Source: Cenococcum geophilum 1.58
Taxonomy: Eukaryota; Ascomycota; Dothideomycetes; Gloniales; Gloniaceae
Assembly (NCBI GenBank): GCA_001692895.1
Contig: KV748182.1
Coordinates: forward strand, 2,112,341 to 2,176,340
Reading direction: 5' to 3'
DNA length: 64,000 nucleotides
This document shows positions 11,388 to 24,011 of the stretch, in pieces. How positions within the stretch are numbered: position 1 is the first letter of the stretch; every line of letters begins with the position of its first letter. The notes under the pieces are model-generated. The model did no database searches, had not been told where the DNA came from, and was given only the letters and a program-made list of their open reading frames with translations. The translations under genes were made by a program, and so were the position numbers.

Positions 11388-14300
11388 CCATCTCCCTCCT
11401 TTTTATCTTCGTCCTTAAAGATTTAAAATATCTCTAAGTTGTTTACTAGAGGTATAATATCCGTCTAATTAATTTAGTTAATATTATTACTTATTATGCC
11501 TAAAGCAATTTCTTCGTCCTCAACTGCTCGTCGTGCTCGCACTATCGCTGCGATATTGTCTCTTAGTAAAATTATACCGTCTCCGTATTCTCGCTGCTTA
11601 AAAGAGGGGTTAGTTTGTGTTACGTTAGTAAACCCATCTTCGCAATAACCGTTCTCTTATTTAAAGTGCACTAAAGCGAATATTTATTCGTCCTGTAACG
11701 TTCGCTTTATCTCTAATGCTAAGTATACGCGACCTATTACTCTTAATAGTTGTCTAGTTCCCTAATTAATTTATCTTAGGGTTTTATATTTAATCTACTG
11801 CTACACAGCTAGATAATAAACTGTCTGTTACTCTAGCGGAATTACGCCGTTCTTATAACGCTAAATAAGAGGCTGCCGATACTTAACAACGGGCCCTTAA
11901 GTCTCGTCTTACGGCGTCCGCTTAGTTAATTCGTCTTAAGAAGGTGCGTAAGAAGGTTTATTCTAAGGAGTGGAAACTTATAGAATAGGGTTTATAGGAA
12001 CTTAGTAATAAGAGAATAGACTCTCTTCTTACCGAGAAGGAAATAGATCTAAGTAGTTCGGCAATTACTTTTCTTAGGTCCCCCTTAGGTAACTTATTTT
12101 TTAGTAATCCTTTTTTATTAATACTGCCTGACCTATCCTCTTCCGATACTCCTATATCTTTCCTATAGTATTCTTTAAATTCTCTAGTAGCTCCTAGGTA
12201 GTCTTAGTATAGCCTATTTACTTAACCTTATACTATATTTTATTATTAACGTCCTTATAATTAACGATCTTTAAAACTTACTATTTGTCTTCTTCCTATC
12301 CTCTATACGTGTCTGCTTTATAAACTAGTGGTTTAACATTTCTATATGCTGGTTTTAGCATTATAATATATTATATAGGGTAGATCTTTATCTTAGCTAG
12401 TAGGTTTAACTTAAATATAACCGGTAAAATCTTTTATATAATTTTAAAAGGTCCTAGTCTAATATAGTCCAACTTCTTACTTAGTTGTTAACTCTTAAAA
12501 ATTTTATATAGTAGCTATACTTTATCTCCCTCCTTAAGATCTAGTCCCTTAGATCTCTTAGCGTTATAGTACCTTTTTATTCTCTCCTATACCTTTTTCG
12601 CTAATTCTATAAGGTCTGCATAAAGATTTATTAACGTCTTTATTCTTTCTTTAGCTATGCTATTTATCTTCTTTACTTATCGTAGTAATAACAATATTCT
12701 TAGCTTATATCTATAATTTGCCTTAAATAGTAATATGCCTATTCCATCTTAAGGTGTTATATTATATATAAACTATATAACTAGTAATAGTAATACCCAA
12801 TTATTCTGTACGTAATTAATATAATACCTTAGATATTGTTTTAGCGTTTAATTTAATCTTTCCGTTTAACCGTCTGTCTACGGATAATATATAGTAAAAG
12901 TTGCTGCTCTAACTCCTTACTCCGCTAAAAATACCTCCTAAAATGCTACTATAAATCTTAGGTCTCTATCCAATATAATCTTACTTAGTGCTCTATATTT
13001 TATAAATACTTCTTTAATATAGATTCTAGCGACATCTTCTGCTAATATCTCTTCTGTATATGCTATAAAGTATCCCTACTTTATAAGCTTATCTACTATT
13101 ACTAAAATCGCGTTATAATCTTATCCGGTAATAGGATCTCTTAACTTTAGTAACTTAATAATAAAGTCCTATAATATAACCTCCTATAGTCTCTCTAGTA
13201 TTTTAACAGGTTATAGCCCTCTATATAGCTTATACCTTATTAGTTTATTTCTATAGTAATTTAGATATTCCTTTATAACTTTCCGTGCTAAGCCCTAGAT
13301 TCCGTTAATAATATACTCCTCTCAAAGTCTTAATACTAAGCTCGTAGCTCCGTTATGTCCTTAAGTCATTCCCTTATAGAAGTCTTCCATAAAGTGCTCT
13401 GCTATACTTCTTAGGATATACTTTACTTCTTAATTTTCGTATATATCTAACTGTAGATCTTTTAGCTATACTTTTAGAATTCTTTATACCTAAAAGCTTT
13501 CTAGTATCTTATAGACTTTTCCTAGTTTGTTATTTTCTTAAGTTACTACAATTTTTGGATAATTGTACCTAATTACTCTATCTGTGTCTTTTCATAGTAA
13601 AGCCCCTAATAGCTTTTTATCGTTTTATAGTTTAGCCTTTTAACTTAGAGCATCTGCCCGTACGTTATCTGTGCCCTTAGTATACTAAATCTTAAAATAG
13701 TATTCCGCAAGCATTTCTACCCATTTAACTTATCTTTAATTAAGTTCTTTAATCATTAGGAACCCCATTAGGTTCTTATAATCCATCTTAACTATAAATA
13801 GTTTTTCTGTATCTTGCAAGAATGCTCTTTATTCCTTTAATACTATAACTATACCTAGTAACTCCTTATTGTAAATGTTATAGTTTAACTCTAGTGGTGT
13901 CATCTTTTAACTATAGTACGCTACTAGGTGCTATCTATCTTAATATTTCTGCATAAAATATGCCCCTAGTATGTAATCTAATGCATCTATTTCTACAACC
14001 GTCTCTAGACCTAGTTAATAAATTTTAAGAACTAGCTCTTGGGTAAATAACTCTTTAACTTTCTTAAATAGCTCCTGCTATTCCTTTCCCTATACCTATA
14101 GTTCTTCTTTCTTCGTTAACTACGTAAATAGCTTAGTGTTCTTTAACTATTGCGCTATAAACCTTCTGCAATAATTGCAAAACCCTAGGAACGATCTTAA
14201 CTGCGTAACGTTCTTTAGTTCTTACCAATTCGCTATAGCCTTAATCTTCCTTAAATCTATACTAAGTTAGCCTAGTTTAATAATAAATCTAACAAAATCG

Positions 14301-17300
14301 GTGTTCCTAGTAAAGAATTTGCATTTCTTAATTGCTACTAGCATCTGTTCTTCTTATAGTCTCTTTAAGACCTATTTAACGTATTCCCCATGCTCTTTCT
14401 TAGTTATTAAGTAGATAATAATATTATTAAAATATACCATAATAAATTCATCTAAGTATTCTCCTAATATATTGTTAATACGCTTTTAGAACGTTACTAG
14501 TGCGTTTATAAGCCCAAATTGCATAACTAATAGTTTATATAGTCCTTCCTTTAACCTAAAGGCTACCTTCCATTTATTACCTTCCTTAATCCTAATCTAA
14601 TGGTATGCCTATCTTAAATCTATCTTCGTAAAGATTTACGCGTTGCCTATCCTATCTTAGATTTCGCTAATTAAGGGTAAAGAATACCTATCCTTTTAAG
14701 TAATGCTATTTAACTATTTGTAGTTAATGTATAACCTTAGTTTGCCATTCTTTTTTAGTATAAATAGTACTGGATAACCCGCTAATAACTGCAATAGTCT
14801 AATATATCCTTTTTGTAGATTTTCCTAGACAAACTCTTTTAATGCTTTACCTTCTTTTTTGGTAAGCTTATAAATTAGAAAGAACTTTAGACTTATTTCT
14901 AGTTCTAACTCTATCTTATAGTCCCACGCTATATACTCTAACAGCTTTTTACTTTCTAGTGACCATAGTTTCTTACCATACTTATGGTATTTCTTTAGTA
15001 TATGACTTAGTCCTTTTTCCGTTTCTTTATAGGTTGCTCCTACTTAATACCATACTAACTTGGCTTATTATCACATCTTATAGCATTAAGTATCCCTAAT
15101 ATTAACTTAACCTATAACCTAATTAATCTTTAGATTATATTTTTATAACTAAGGCATTCCTAATACTACCTTATTATTCCCTAATGGTAATATATTAAAG
15201 GACATCTTAATCTATCTCCCTTTAATAGTTAACTAAATAGGTCCTATTTTAAGATTAATAATACCTCCTCTATAGGCTATCGGATCTCCTAAAATTATTA
15301 CTAATAGGTAAGGGTACTCCTTTTTCCTATATGGTAATCCTATTCTTTTAACTGCTGCTAGTAAGATATAGTTTCTTATTACTCTACTATCTATTAGCAC
15401 TTCGAACTATTAATCTTACCATTTAATTTATAAATTTAGGTGCCGTCCTTAAATTCCTTTAAGGGTTTAAGGCTCTACCACTAGTTCCCTCTAGTCCTAT
15501 AGGCCTCTACTTTTCCTAACTATTAGCTGCTTAATCTTGTTTATACTTAGTCCACTTTTAGCTAATACTTAGTTTGCTTTTTATCTTTAATATACTATAG
15601 ACATATATTCTCTAGGCATTCCCACCACTATCGTCCATCTAGGCATTCTTCCGTAAGGAATCTTTTTAGCTAAAGTATTAAGTCTCCTAACTCCTAAACT
15701 TCTACTAGATGCTAGCCATGTATATACTTAGCATTTTAGTACCTCTGTTCTTCTATTAACCAATATATTCTTATAAGGTATTTCTTATACTTATCCTTAG
15801 GTGCTCTATATATATTACACGTATTATTTACGCATACGATCTATACTAATATGTAGTATGCTTAGTGTTTTGGGTTAACTCTTAGCTTATCTTCGTTCTT
15901 AAGTTTAAATCTATATCGTATTAATCTGAACGTTACGGCTTCGTTCGTAGGTACTAAGATGTGTCTCTTACTTCTCTAGTTCTCTAATCGTTCCTTTAGA
16001 TCCTTTAACGTTATAATTAAGGCTCCTTTAATGTAACTTATCGCCTTTTCTATAATAGGGTGGTCTTAAATTACTTTCTTATCTAACCACATATAGAAAT
16101 CCTCCTACTTATTATTATGCCTTTATCTATACCACTTTTAGTACAGCTGCTAGAGTATATACGGCTTATCCGTAAGAAAGTATCTTCTTATTACTACGTC
16201 GTAACAGCCTTTAGTATATCATTCCTCAAACCTAGTTAGAATCCCTAAATCCTCTTTATTTTCTAGTTTGGTAAGCTACTTAGCTCTAGGTATACCTACC
16301 CTAAGCCTATTAGTAATTCTTCGTACTAGTGCTCTGTCCCTTATACGTCCTAATATGCTAAATCTCTTATCTAGTTTCTGTTCTTGCTATGCGATAATTC
16401 TTCGTCTAAATTCTTCTATAGTTTCCTTTGGTTTGCGTCTCGCGCTTAAATCCTTAAAGTCTTTATACTTCTTAATCTCGGTATTAACTTTTCAATCTTT
16501 AGGCTAAACACTATATTCTCCTAGTAAGTCCTCTAGGTCTATATATCTGTCTCCTAGTCTAGTTACTATTTATACTACAGATTCTCTAATCTAGTTAATG
16601 GTCCTTATTTATGTCTTAAAGTCTTAGTCCTATAGGATTCTTAATTCTAAGCTTGCTTCTAACTTAAGCTTTACTCCTGCCTTAGTCCAACTAGGCTTAC
16701 TTAGTATTCTTATCTTACTTTAAGAGTCTTAAATCTCACTTATCTCGTCTTAAGAGTTTTATGCCTATGGGAAACTCTGTCCTAAGCTTATTTGTATGTC
16801 TTTAAACTAAGCTACTACCCTACTCTATCGGTTTCTTTCCGTTGTGGGTCCTTAGGTATGCCTTATCTCACTTTAAGAATCTTAGTCGTCTCTCGTCTTA
16901 TCTTAAGAATCTTAAGCCTTTGGCCTTTTGCCTTTATTAAGTGCTAAAGTGGTTCGCTATCCTACTTCTCTTATGTTTTATAAAGCGATAAACATCGTAT
17001 CTAGTGGGGTCTTAATCCCTACTAATGTTCCCTATTCTATAGTGGAATTATCCTCTACCTCTGGTATAATATCTCTAAGGTCTGCTCGCTCCTAGTAAGC
17101 GGCCCTTATTGCCTTATTATTATGAAATGTTTCGCCTATATTAAATTTATCGTCCTTAATATCTGATCTATAAACTAGTTTATTAGTTTCTTTGTATTCC
17201 GCTAAATATAGCTCCTATAGCTAATAGCTTACGCTATACTTAGCGTTCTTATAAATTTGGTATACATTATTATAACAAAACGCAAAACTTCTAATTAAAT

Positions 17301-18492
17301 ACTCTTTTATTCCTCATAGTATACTATTGTCCCTCTATACATATATATCTTCTGCTACTAGTCTAGTTCCCTTTATTATATAGTAACTCTAACTATCTTT
17401 ATAATCCCTTATAAAATAACCTTGTTTCCCATAATTTATATAAGCTCTATCTTTAAACTATTAACTTTACTATAGAGTCCGCCTAAACATCTTTTACTGC
17501 TAAGATCCCTAGTTTAGCCTCTACTCCTTAGTCCTATAATCACTAAATCCTTAACCTCTAGGTTTCTATAGTTTCTTACTCTATCTCTTATAGGCTTCTT
17601 TAGTACCACTTAGGTCCATTAACTCTGCGCTATACTATAGTTTTTAACTTAGCTTTAGTTAATGCGTACTCTACGCCTTATACAACTATAGAACTCTATC
17701 CTAACCTCTCTTAGTCTATTCCCTTTAGTAGATCCAATTATTAATCTTAATCGCTTAATCTATTAGTTCCCTTAGGGTGTCCACATCTTCTATTAGGATA
17801 ATTACGTCCTAGACTTTAGCCTTAAGTCCTTATTTATACTATACTATAAGCGCCCTATTATTCCACTCTACTTGTGTTGCTAACGTTTAGAACTATATTA
17901 TATACTTAATCGCTAAGGTTCGTTACGTAATATCTTAGAGTTTTCTTTCTGCTATGGTTACTGCCTTTAGGTCTCCGAATATCTATATAAGTCGTTCTAT
18001 AAATCCTTCCTAGCTTAAGAATATAAACCATATATCTTAACTAGTGGTCGTTATTCCATTTACCTGTATTTCCGTAAGGTAAGGTTTAAACTATTTAAGT
18101 ACTCTCCCTAACAGGAATAGTCCTGCGTAGGCTATTCGATCCATAGGTATTGGTAGTTTTACCCCTTCCTATATAACCTTAAAATGCATTTACATAAGGA
18201 ATCCTTTAAGTTTAGACCTTTCCCCTAAGTACCTTTTAATTAATAGTAGCTTAATCTTTGCTATCCCTATCCCATTAATCTTATTTTCTAACGTTATATT
18301 ATTTTCTATTAACTAGTTAACTATCTCTTGTAGCTGTTCAACCGTTACAGGTTACTGTAAGTTAGTGTCCGCTATACTGGTGTCTCCCCCTAACCTTAAA
18401 GTAGTTGCCGCCGTTAATGGCGTCATGGTGGCTGCTTTTAGTGGTATATTATTTAACTTTCTATACTTAATACCGTAACTAGGTAGTAATTA

Positions 18493-18916
18493 TATAACGG
18501 AACCTTATAGCAAGAACTACGATAGGCTCATTAATAGGCTAGGTGTATAGGTAATGCAAGTTAAAGTTAATAATATAATAATAACTGGTGGAGTGGTTAC
18601 CTAATAGATTAACTCTAATTATATTCTAAGAATTACTATAAGGAAGGAACTATCTAGGTAGGGACTATAGTCCTTTAAATACACAACCGTACTCCTATAA
18701 AATCCTTCTTATACGTAATATACGTGTACTCTATCTACTTTATTGCGGATTATATAGATTATACAGATTATACAGATCACGTTATGTGACCTTAGTTACC
18801 ATTCCTCGTTATATAGCTCTATCGGCTCCATCCTAGACCGTGCCTAAATCAACCAACTAGCTTCTTTCAACTCTTCCCTAAGTAGTCGTAACATTATACT
18901 TAAAGCGTCCGTAATA
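18493..18916 (-). repeat. 5' LTR of the nested 7.95-kb element
   Basis: 424 bp, the same length as its partner at 10964-11387. It is followed directly by TAATA at 18917-18921, completing the target duplication. Confidence 0.92.
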
Positions 18917-21900
18917 TAATACTTCTCACAATAGCTAATATACTCCTTTACTTTCTAATTAAGCCTTAGCCAATAGTATTTGCGCTAAAGTAATTCCACT
19001 ATCTTTACTTAACTATAGTGGCCGCCTAGAAAATTATCGTAATTCTTTATAAGAATCTTTTGTTATAGATTTACTTCTTATAGCACCTAAACCTTACCAC
19101 CTCTATATAGTAGGCCCATTAGGTCTAGTTCCTAATAATAGCGCCTAGTAGCTTTCTTTCCGTTACGTTTCTAGTTTACTTCCGTATTAAGGATAGCATA
19201 AAAAGCGTCCCTCTATTATACCTTACGGATGAAATCCGTTAACCTTTTAGATGGTTTTTAAGTAAAAGCTATTTCGTCCTGTACTGCTTTAAGTATAAGA
19301 CTAGATAGTACCATAGATCTTATAACTCTTTAATACGTATATATTAGGAAGGCCGCTATAAGGTTAAAGTCCTTTAGTTATTATAGGGCTCCGAGTTCCG
19401 ATTACTCTATAGCTTCGCTATTAGCTTAAGGGAATAGCTTAATAATTAGGGACATCCTATCTAGGTATATTTAGACCCTTATTAGTAACGGACCGGGTAT
19501 TAGCTAGAACGTTAGTAGAAATTAATAGGGCTTATACCACCTAAGACTTGGTGTATAGAGCTATAGGTGCTTAAGTATCCTATACCTAGAGCTTATTCTA
19601 TAATATAGGGAGTAAGATATCTATTATTTGTTTTCCTTCTCCCGTTTTAAAGCCTTTAGTATAGTCTAGCCGTCGTAACGGTTTATTGGCAGGGTTGTTT
19701 TCCCCTAGCTTATATTTAATTTTAAAATTAAATCACGTAAGCTTCTTTGCCTATCTAGCTTATTAAGGTATAAGCTCCTTTATAGTTATAAAGTAGTGTA
19801 GATTATAGTAATCTAAGAGTATATAAGTGGTATAGCTCGCGTGCTTAAGGTAGTGTCGCTACTATTTAAAGCAGTTAACTATAGCCAGTAGTTCCTTATT
19901 GTGGGTATAATACCTAACTTTAGGTCCCTAGAATTTTCTATTATAAAATGCTACTAGTCTCTAATAGAGCTGGGTAGCGTCCGGATACCTATTAGATTAT
20001 AGTAGGATACTAATAAGGGCAAAATTTAATATATTAGTAATTATTATTAATAGCTAATCTAGGTTAAAATGCCGCAGTAATAGAGCTTTTATAAACTTTA
20101 CGTAAAGTTCCTAAAAGGCCTCCTAAACCTTTCTAGGCTATAACTATAGCTTATACTATTTAGTTAGTCCCTTTTTAGTTTTCTTCCTTACCGCCTTTAA
20201 GCTTTTTACTTCTTAAGTTAGGTCTTAGGAAGCTTCTATAATATAGTTAGATAGGTATTAAGCAACGTCTAAGTAGTTATAGATAAAGTGCCTATAGAAA
20301 TTGGTAAAGCCTAGGAACACTTAAATATCCTAATAGCTCTCTAGCTCTAGCCACTCCTAAATTATCTACACCTGTACTAGGTTTATAACTATACCTATAG
20401 GCGTTATAATGTAACCTAGGAACTCAACCTACTTAGTATTAAAGATATACTTTAACGCCTTGGCGTANAGGCCCTAATTATCTAAANNTTNTAGCACTTC
20501 GCGGANNTNTTNCTTGTGTTAATCCTTATCTTCTAAGTAGATTAAGATATTATCTAAATAGATAACGTATATGCGGTCAACTAGTCCCCCTAAGGCTCTA
20601 TAAATATACGATTAGAATATTATAGACGTATTGGCTATCCCGAAAAGTATTACTAAATATTTAAAGTGGCCGTATCGGGTCTTAAAAGCGGTCTTCTACT
20701 TATCCCCTTCTTTAATACGGAGCCTATGGTAGGCGTCTTATAGATCTAGCTTCGTGAAGATCTTCGCCCTAGATAGTTAATCCAGCATTTTACTAACTAG
20801 TAGTAGTAGGTAACGGTTCTTAATTATAATCTTGTTAAGACCGCGATAGTCTATATATAGCCTTATAGTTCTATTTAGTTTTAAAATAAAGAGGATCGGT
20901 ACGCCTAACGGCGACTTATTAGGCCGGATTTACCCCTTTTCTAGTGACCTATTAAGGTACTCTTGTAGAATCTTAAGCTCTTTGCGCAAGAGGTTATAAA
21001 TAGGAAGGTTTGGCGGTTATTTGCCTTCTTCTAGATTAATTATATAATTATACTCCGAGTTCTATGGTAGGAATTTTACTTTCCTACCCAAAAATACCCT
21101 TAGTAAGTCCCTTAGGCCTACTAGAATATTTAATAAATTAGGGTCGCGTTTGTCCTCTGCGTTATTATTAGATAAGTCCAGGAGCTCCCTTAAAATGCTA
21201 ACGAGCAGCGTTATACGCTATAGTGGTTGCTTATATATAGTTGCTACCGTATATTATACCGTTTTATATAGTAGCTAGTAGAGGATAGGGAAATCCTTAA
21301 CGTAGCGCTTAAGATGCTGTAGTATACTCTTCGTATATTACTTAAGCTAGAGTAACCTATAATGGTTAAAGTATCTTATAAGATCCTTAAGATCGCTGCC
21401 TCCCTATAATATCTCCGCGACCTATCTAGTAGTTCTCTATAGGGTCTCTATTATAAAGGGGTTATTACCTATACTAGGCTTTATATCTATCTTGCTATTA
21501 AATAGGGGTTAGATCTAATACTTCTTTAGGTATAGAGCGTATACTATTTTACTTAGGGCTATATTCTCTAGGATATCTTTTAAGCTTATTAGTAATATAC
21601 GCCCTTCTAAATCTTTATTATTCCACTATTTAAAGGCTCTAGTCTTAAAGCGTATCTTAGGATTTACTTCTGCAAGCTAAGGGTATCTAAGGATAAGGTT
21701 ATAACCTATAAAGTTAGCTACCTAAAAGGGTTGCGGGCTGACTACCTTAGTACGGTTGTGTATATTAGCCACTAATACTATAAGCTTATAGGTATTATAT
21801 AGTTTAATCTAATACTTATCTAAAAAGCTTATAATAGGTTTCCGCTACCTTTATAATAGGATAAGTTTATACTCTTTTACTAAATTATATTATATAAGAT

Positions 21901-23794
21901 TAATTTCGGTGCCGCTGTTATATAGTGCTTAGAACTATTATACCTTACCTATAGGGAGTATTATTTCCAGCTTAATAGCAATATAGAGAGTCTCTCCTTT
22001 TGTATCTTGCCCTAGTTATAGCTAGGAGAAGTCTATAACTAGGGCTTTTCTTTTTTTAAATTATTAGTGCGATTATCGCCCTACTTATTTTTCTAATAGA
22101 ATCTACCTCTAGAGTTTTCTCTTAACTTCTTAGAGTATTTCCGTAAAGGTGCTGGATAGGTGTTAGGTTAGCTACAGGAGTCTTTCCTATTATTTCAGGT
22201 TCCTAACTTTAACCCTTTTAAAGTTCTCTTTAAGAACGGCTTCTTTAAAGGTTAGATCTGCCCTATATTACTACTAGAGTGCCTACGCTTTTAGTAACCT
22301 CTTAGCTTCCTACTAGAAGAGGTCTAGTTCCTTATTATATCTTTAGCGTTTAGAACTGCTTATTTAAAATCCGTATATATAATAATCCGCGATAGGGCTC
22401 CTATATACTTTATTTCGTTATAAATTACTAGCTTAATTCTAGCCTAGATAAACCTAATCTTCTCCTTTTTATAGATGCTACTGTCCTTATTTTTAAAGGG
22501 CTTTAGATCTATCTGCTAAGTATAAGTTTTTATAAAGTTTATAAACTAACGGAAGTTATGGCGGTCTAGCTATATCCCATTCTAAAATAGCTTTGCATTA
22601 TCGTATTATATAATATACGGATCTTAAGTCCATTTCTTTAGAAAGGTTTACAGCTATAGCTATATAGTAATTTACTCTTTATTAAGCTAATTAAGTGCGA
22701 TCTAGTTTAGTAATTGGTCTTTAATCTTATTAATAATCTAGCGTATACGCTCTTTAGTATTATCTCGTATTATTAGCATTTTAAAGAAGTTGTCTACCCT
22801 ATAAACCTAATTGTTTAACTACTAGGCGTTAGGTCTATAGCGGAGTTCTAAACTACTAAAGGCCTTAGCTAGTTGATTTATATTCTTTTCCTATTTATAG
22901 TATAGATAACTCTCTAAGTCTTCTATACCTCCTTAGGTAGGTACTAGGTAGCTCCTAGGAAGCCCTTAGCCTTAACTAAGTTATAAAAGAATTTACCTGG
23001 CTTAGATTAGACCCTATTAGATCTAAATTTACCCTTAAAGGGTTCTAATATATTTATTAATAGCTTTTAAAAGCCTTATAATAGCTTCCTAATATTTATC
23101 TTAAAGGAGATTAGTATAGGGCTCTTAACCTTTTAAACTTGGGCCTAGGGAAGCTCCTATTATAGAGGTAGTGTTAGTATTAGTAGCTAGTATAGGCTTC
23201 CTAACAAGGCTTGGGTCTTAAGTTAGTAATTAGCTTAGATTACCTAAAGGGGTAGGCCTACTTAGCTCGTAAGTAGTCTATATATTACCACTATACTAAT
23301 TATAGGCTGATAGTCTTCCGGAAGGGTTTCGGTTGGTTCCCTAATTAGACACGTTAGTATATTCCTCTAGTATTTCTGGCTTAAGGGAAGATCTTAGAGT
23401 TGCCTCTAGCGCTTAATCTTCTAATTGGCCTAGGTAGGGCTAAAGGGGTTCCGGTTACTTCTTAGTAGCATTATAACCGTTATAGAGGGTGTTTATATTT
23501 TCCTTAGCATTGCTAGTAACCGTAGGTATATAAGAGTTTTTGAGCTCCTAGAGCATCTAGGTATTAGGGCTCGTTCAGCTATCTTACCTAGAGGGTTATA
23601 TTATCGCAATCTCTCGCTATTGGAGGAGCCTTCCTGCCTTTGCGCGACGGCTTTCCATAAGGTATCTATAGAGTTTCCGTTTAAATTATCGCGAGATTTT
23701 AAGGGAAGATGGTAGTTGTAAATAAAAGATATAAATAAACAATCTAGTCCTTAAAGCCAACTACCCTTCTAAAAAAGAGTAGGAAGGATTTAAA

Positions 23795-24011
23795 TATAAG
23801 GGGATCTTATAGATAGGGGGCTATAAGGACATGATTGTAGAATAGGATAGATTAGTAAGAGAGACAAATCCTTAAGGAGGTAAGGCCTCTAGGATTGTGG
23901 AGACTATATACTACGGGCACGTGCCTCTAGCACGTAACTGGCGACCATCTAAGGGGCGTCTAGGGGTTGTCCTAAGGGCAACCCAAGGTGTCCGCAATAA
24001 TATCCCTTACA
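23795..24011 (-). repeat. 5' LTR of the 5070-24011 element
   Basis: 217 bp, the same length as 5070-5286, ending ATCCCTTACA and followed by the GTAAG duplication. Confidence 0.92.

Larger units (their letters stand above)
10964..18916 (-). mobile_element. Full-length Ty3/Gypsy chromodomain retrotransposon, nested
   Basis: A 7953-bp minus-strand element with 424-bp LTRs at 18493-18916 (5') and 10964-11387 (3'), and a perfect target duplication TAATA (10959-10963, 18917-18921). Reading leftwards: gag with zinc-knuckle region about 16000-18400, protease about 15000-15500, reverse transcriptase about 13900-15000 (catalytic box near 14430), RNase H about 13650-14100, integrase about 12600-13600, chromodomain about 12200-12330. 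It is collinear with the plus-strand copy at 37556-45511 and nearly the same length. It is complete in layout but broken by many RIP changes. It interrupts the integrase region of the 5070-24011 element, so it is younger than that one. Confidence 0.92.
5070..24011 (-). mobile_element. Ty3/Gypsy LTR retrotransposon (217-bp LTRs), host of two nested insertions
   Basis: A full-length minus-strand Gypsy element. Its LTRs are 5070-5286 (3') and 23795-24011 (5'), each 217 bp, flanked by a perfect 5-bp duplication GTAAG (5065-5069, 24012-24016). A G-run polypurine tract abuts the 3' LTR at about 5287-5302. Reading leftwards: gag about 22200-23700, protease about 21500-22000, reverse transcriptase about 20300-21000 with the catalytic YLDD-type box near 20540-20565, RNase H about 19600-20200, integrase from about 19600 down to the nested insertion and resuming below 10963, and a chromodomain-like end near 7610-7800. 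It was invaded by another LTR element (10964-18916) and by a TIR element (8030-10184); without these it would be about 8.8 kb. It is broken by many RIP changes. Ambiguous bases occur near 20468-20512. Confidence 0.88.

Noticed and set aside
16268-16507. 79-codon plus-strand frame
   Set aside because: It is antisense to the gag region of the nested Gypsy element, and a similar antisense frame occurs in the other copy at 39996-40265.
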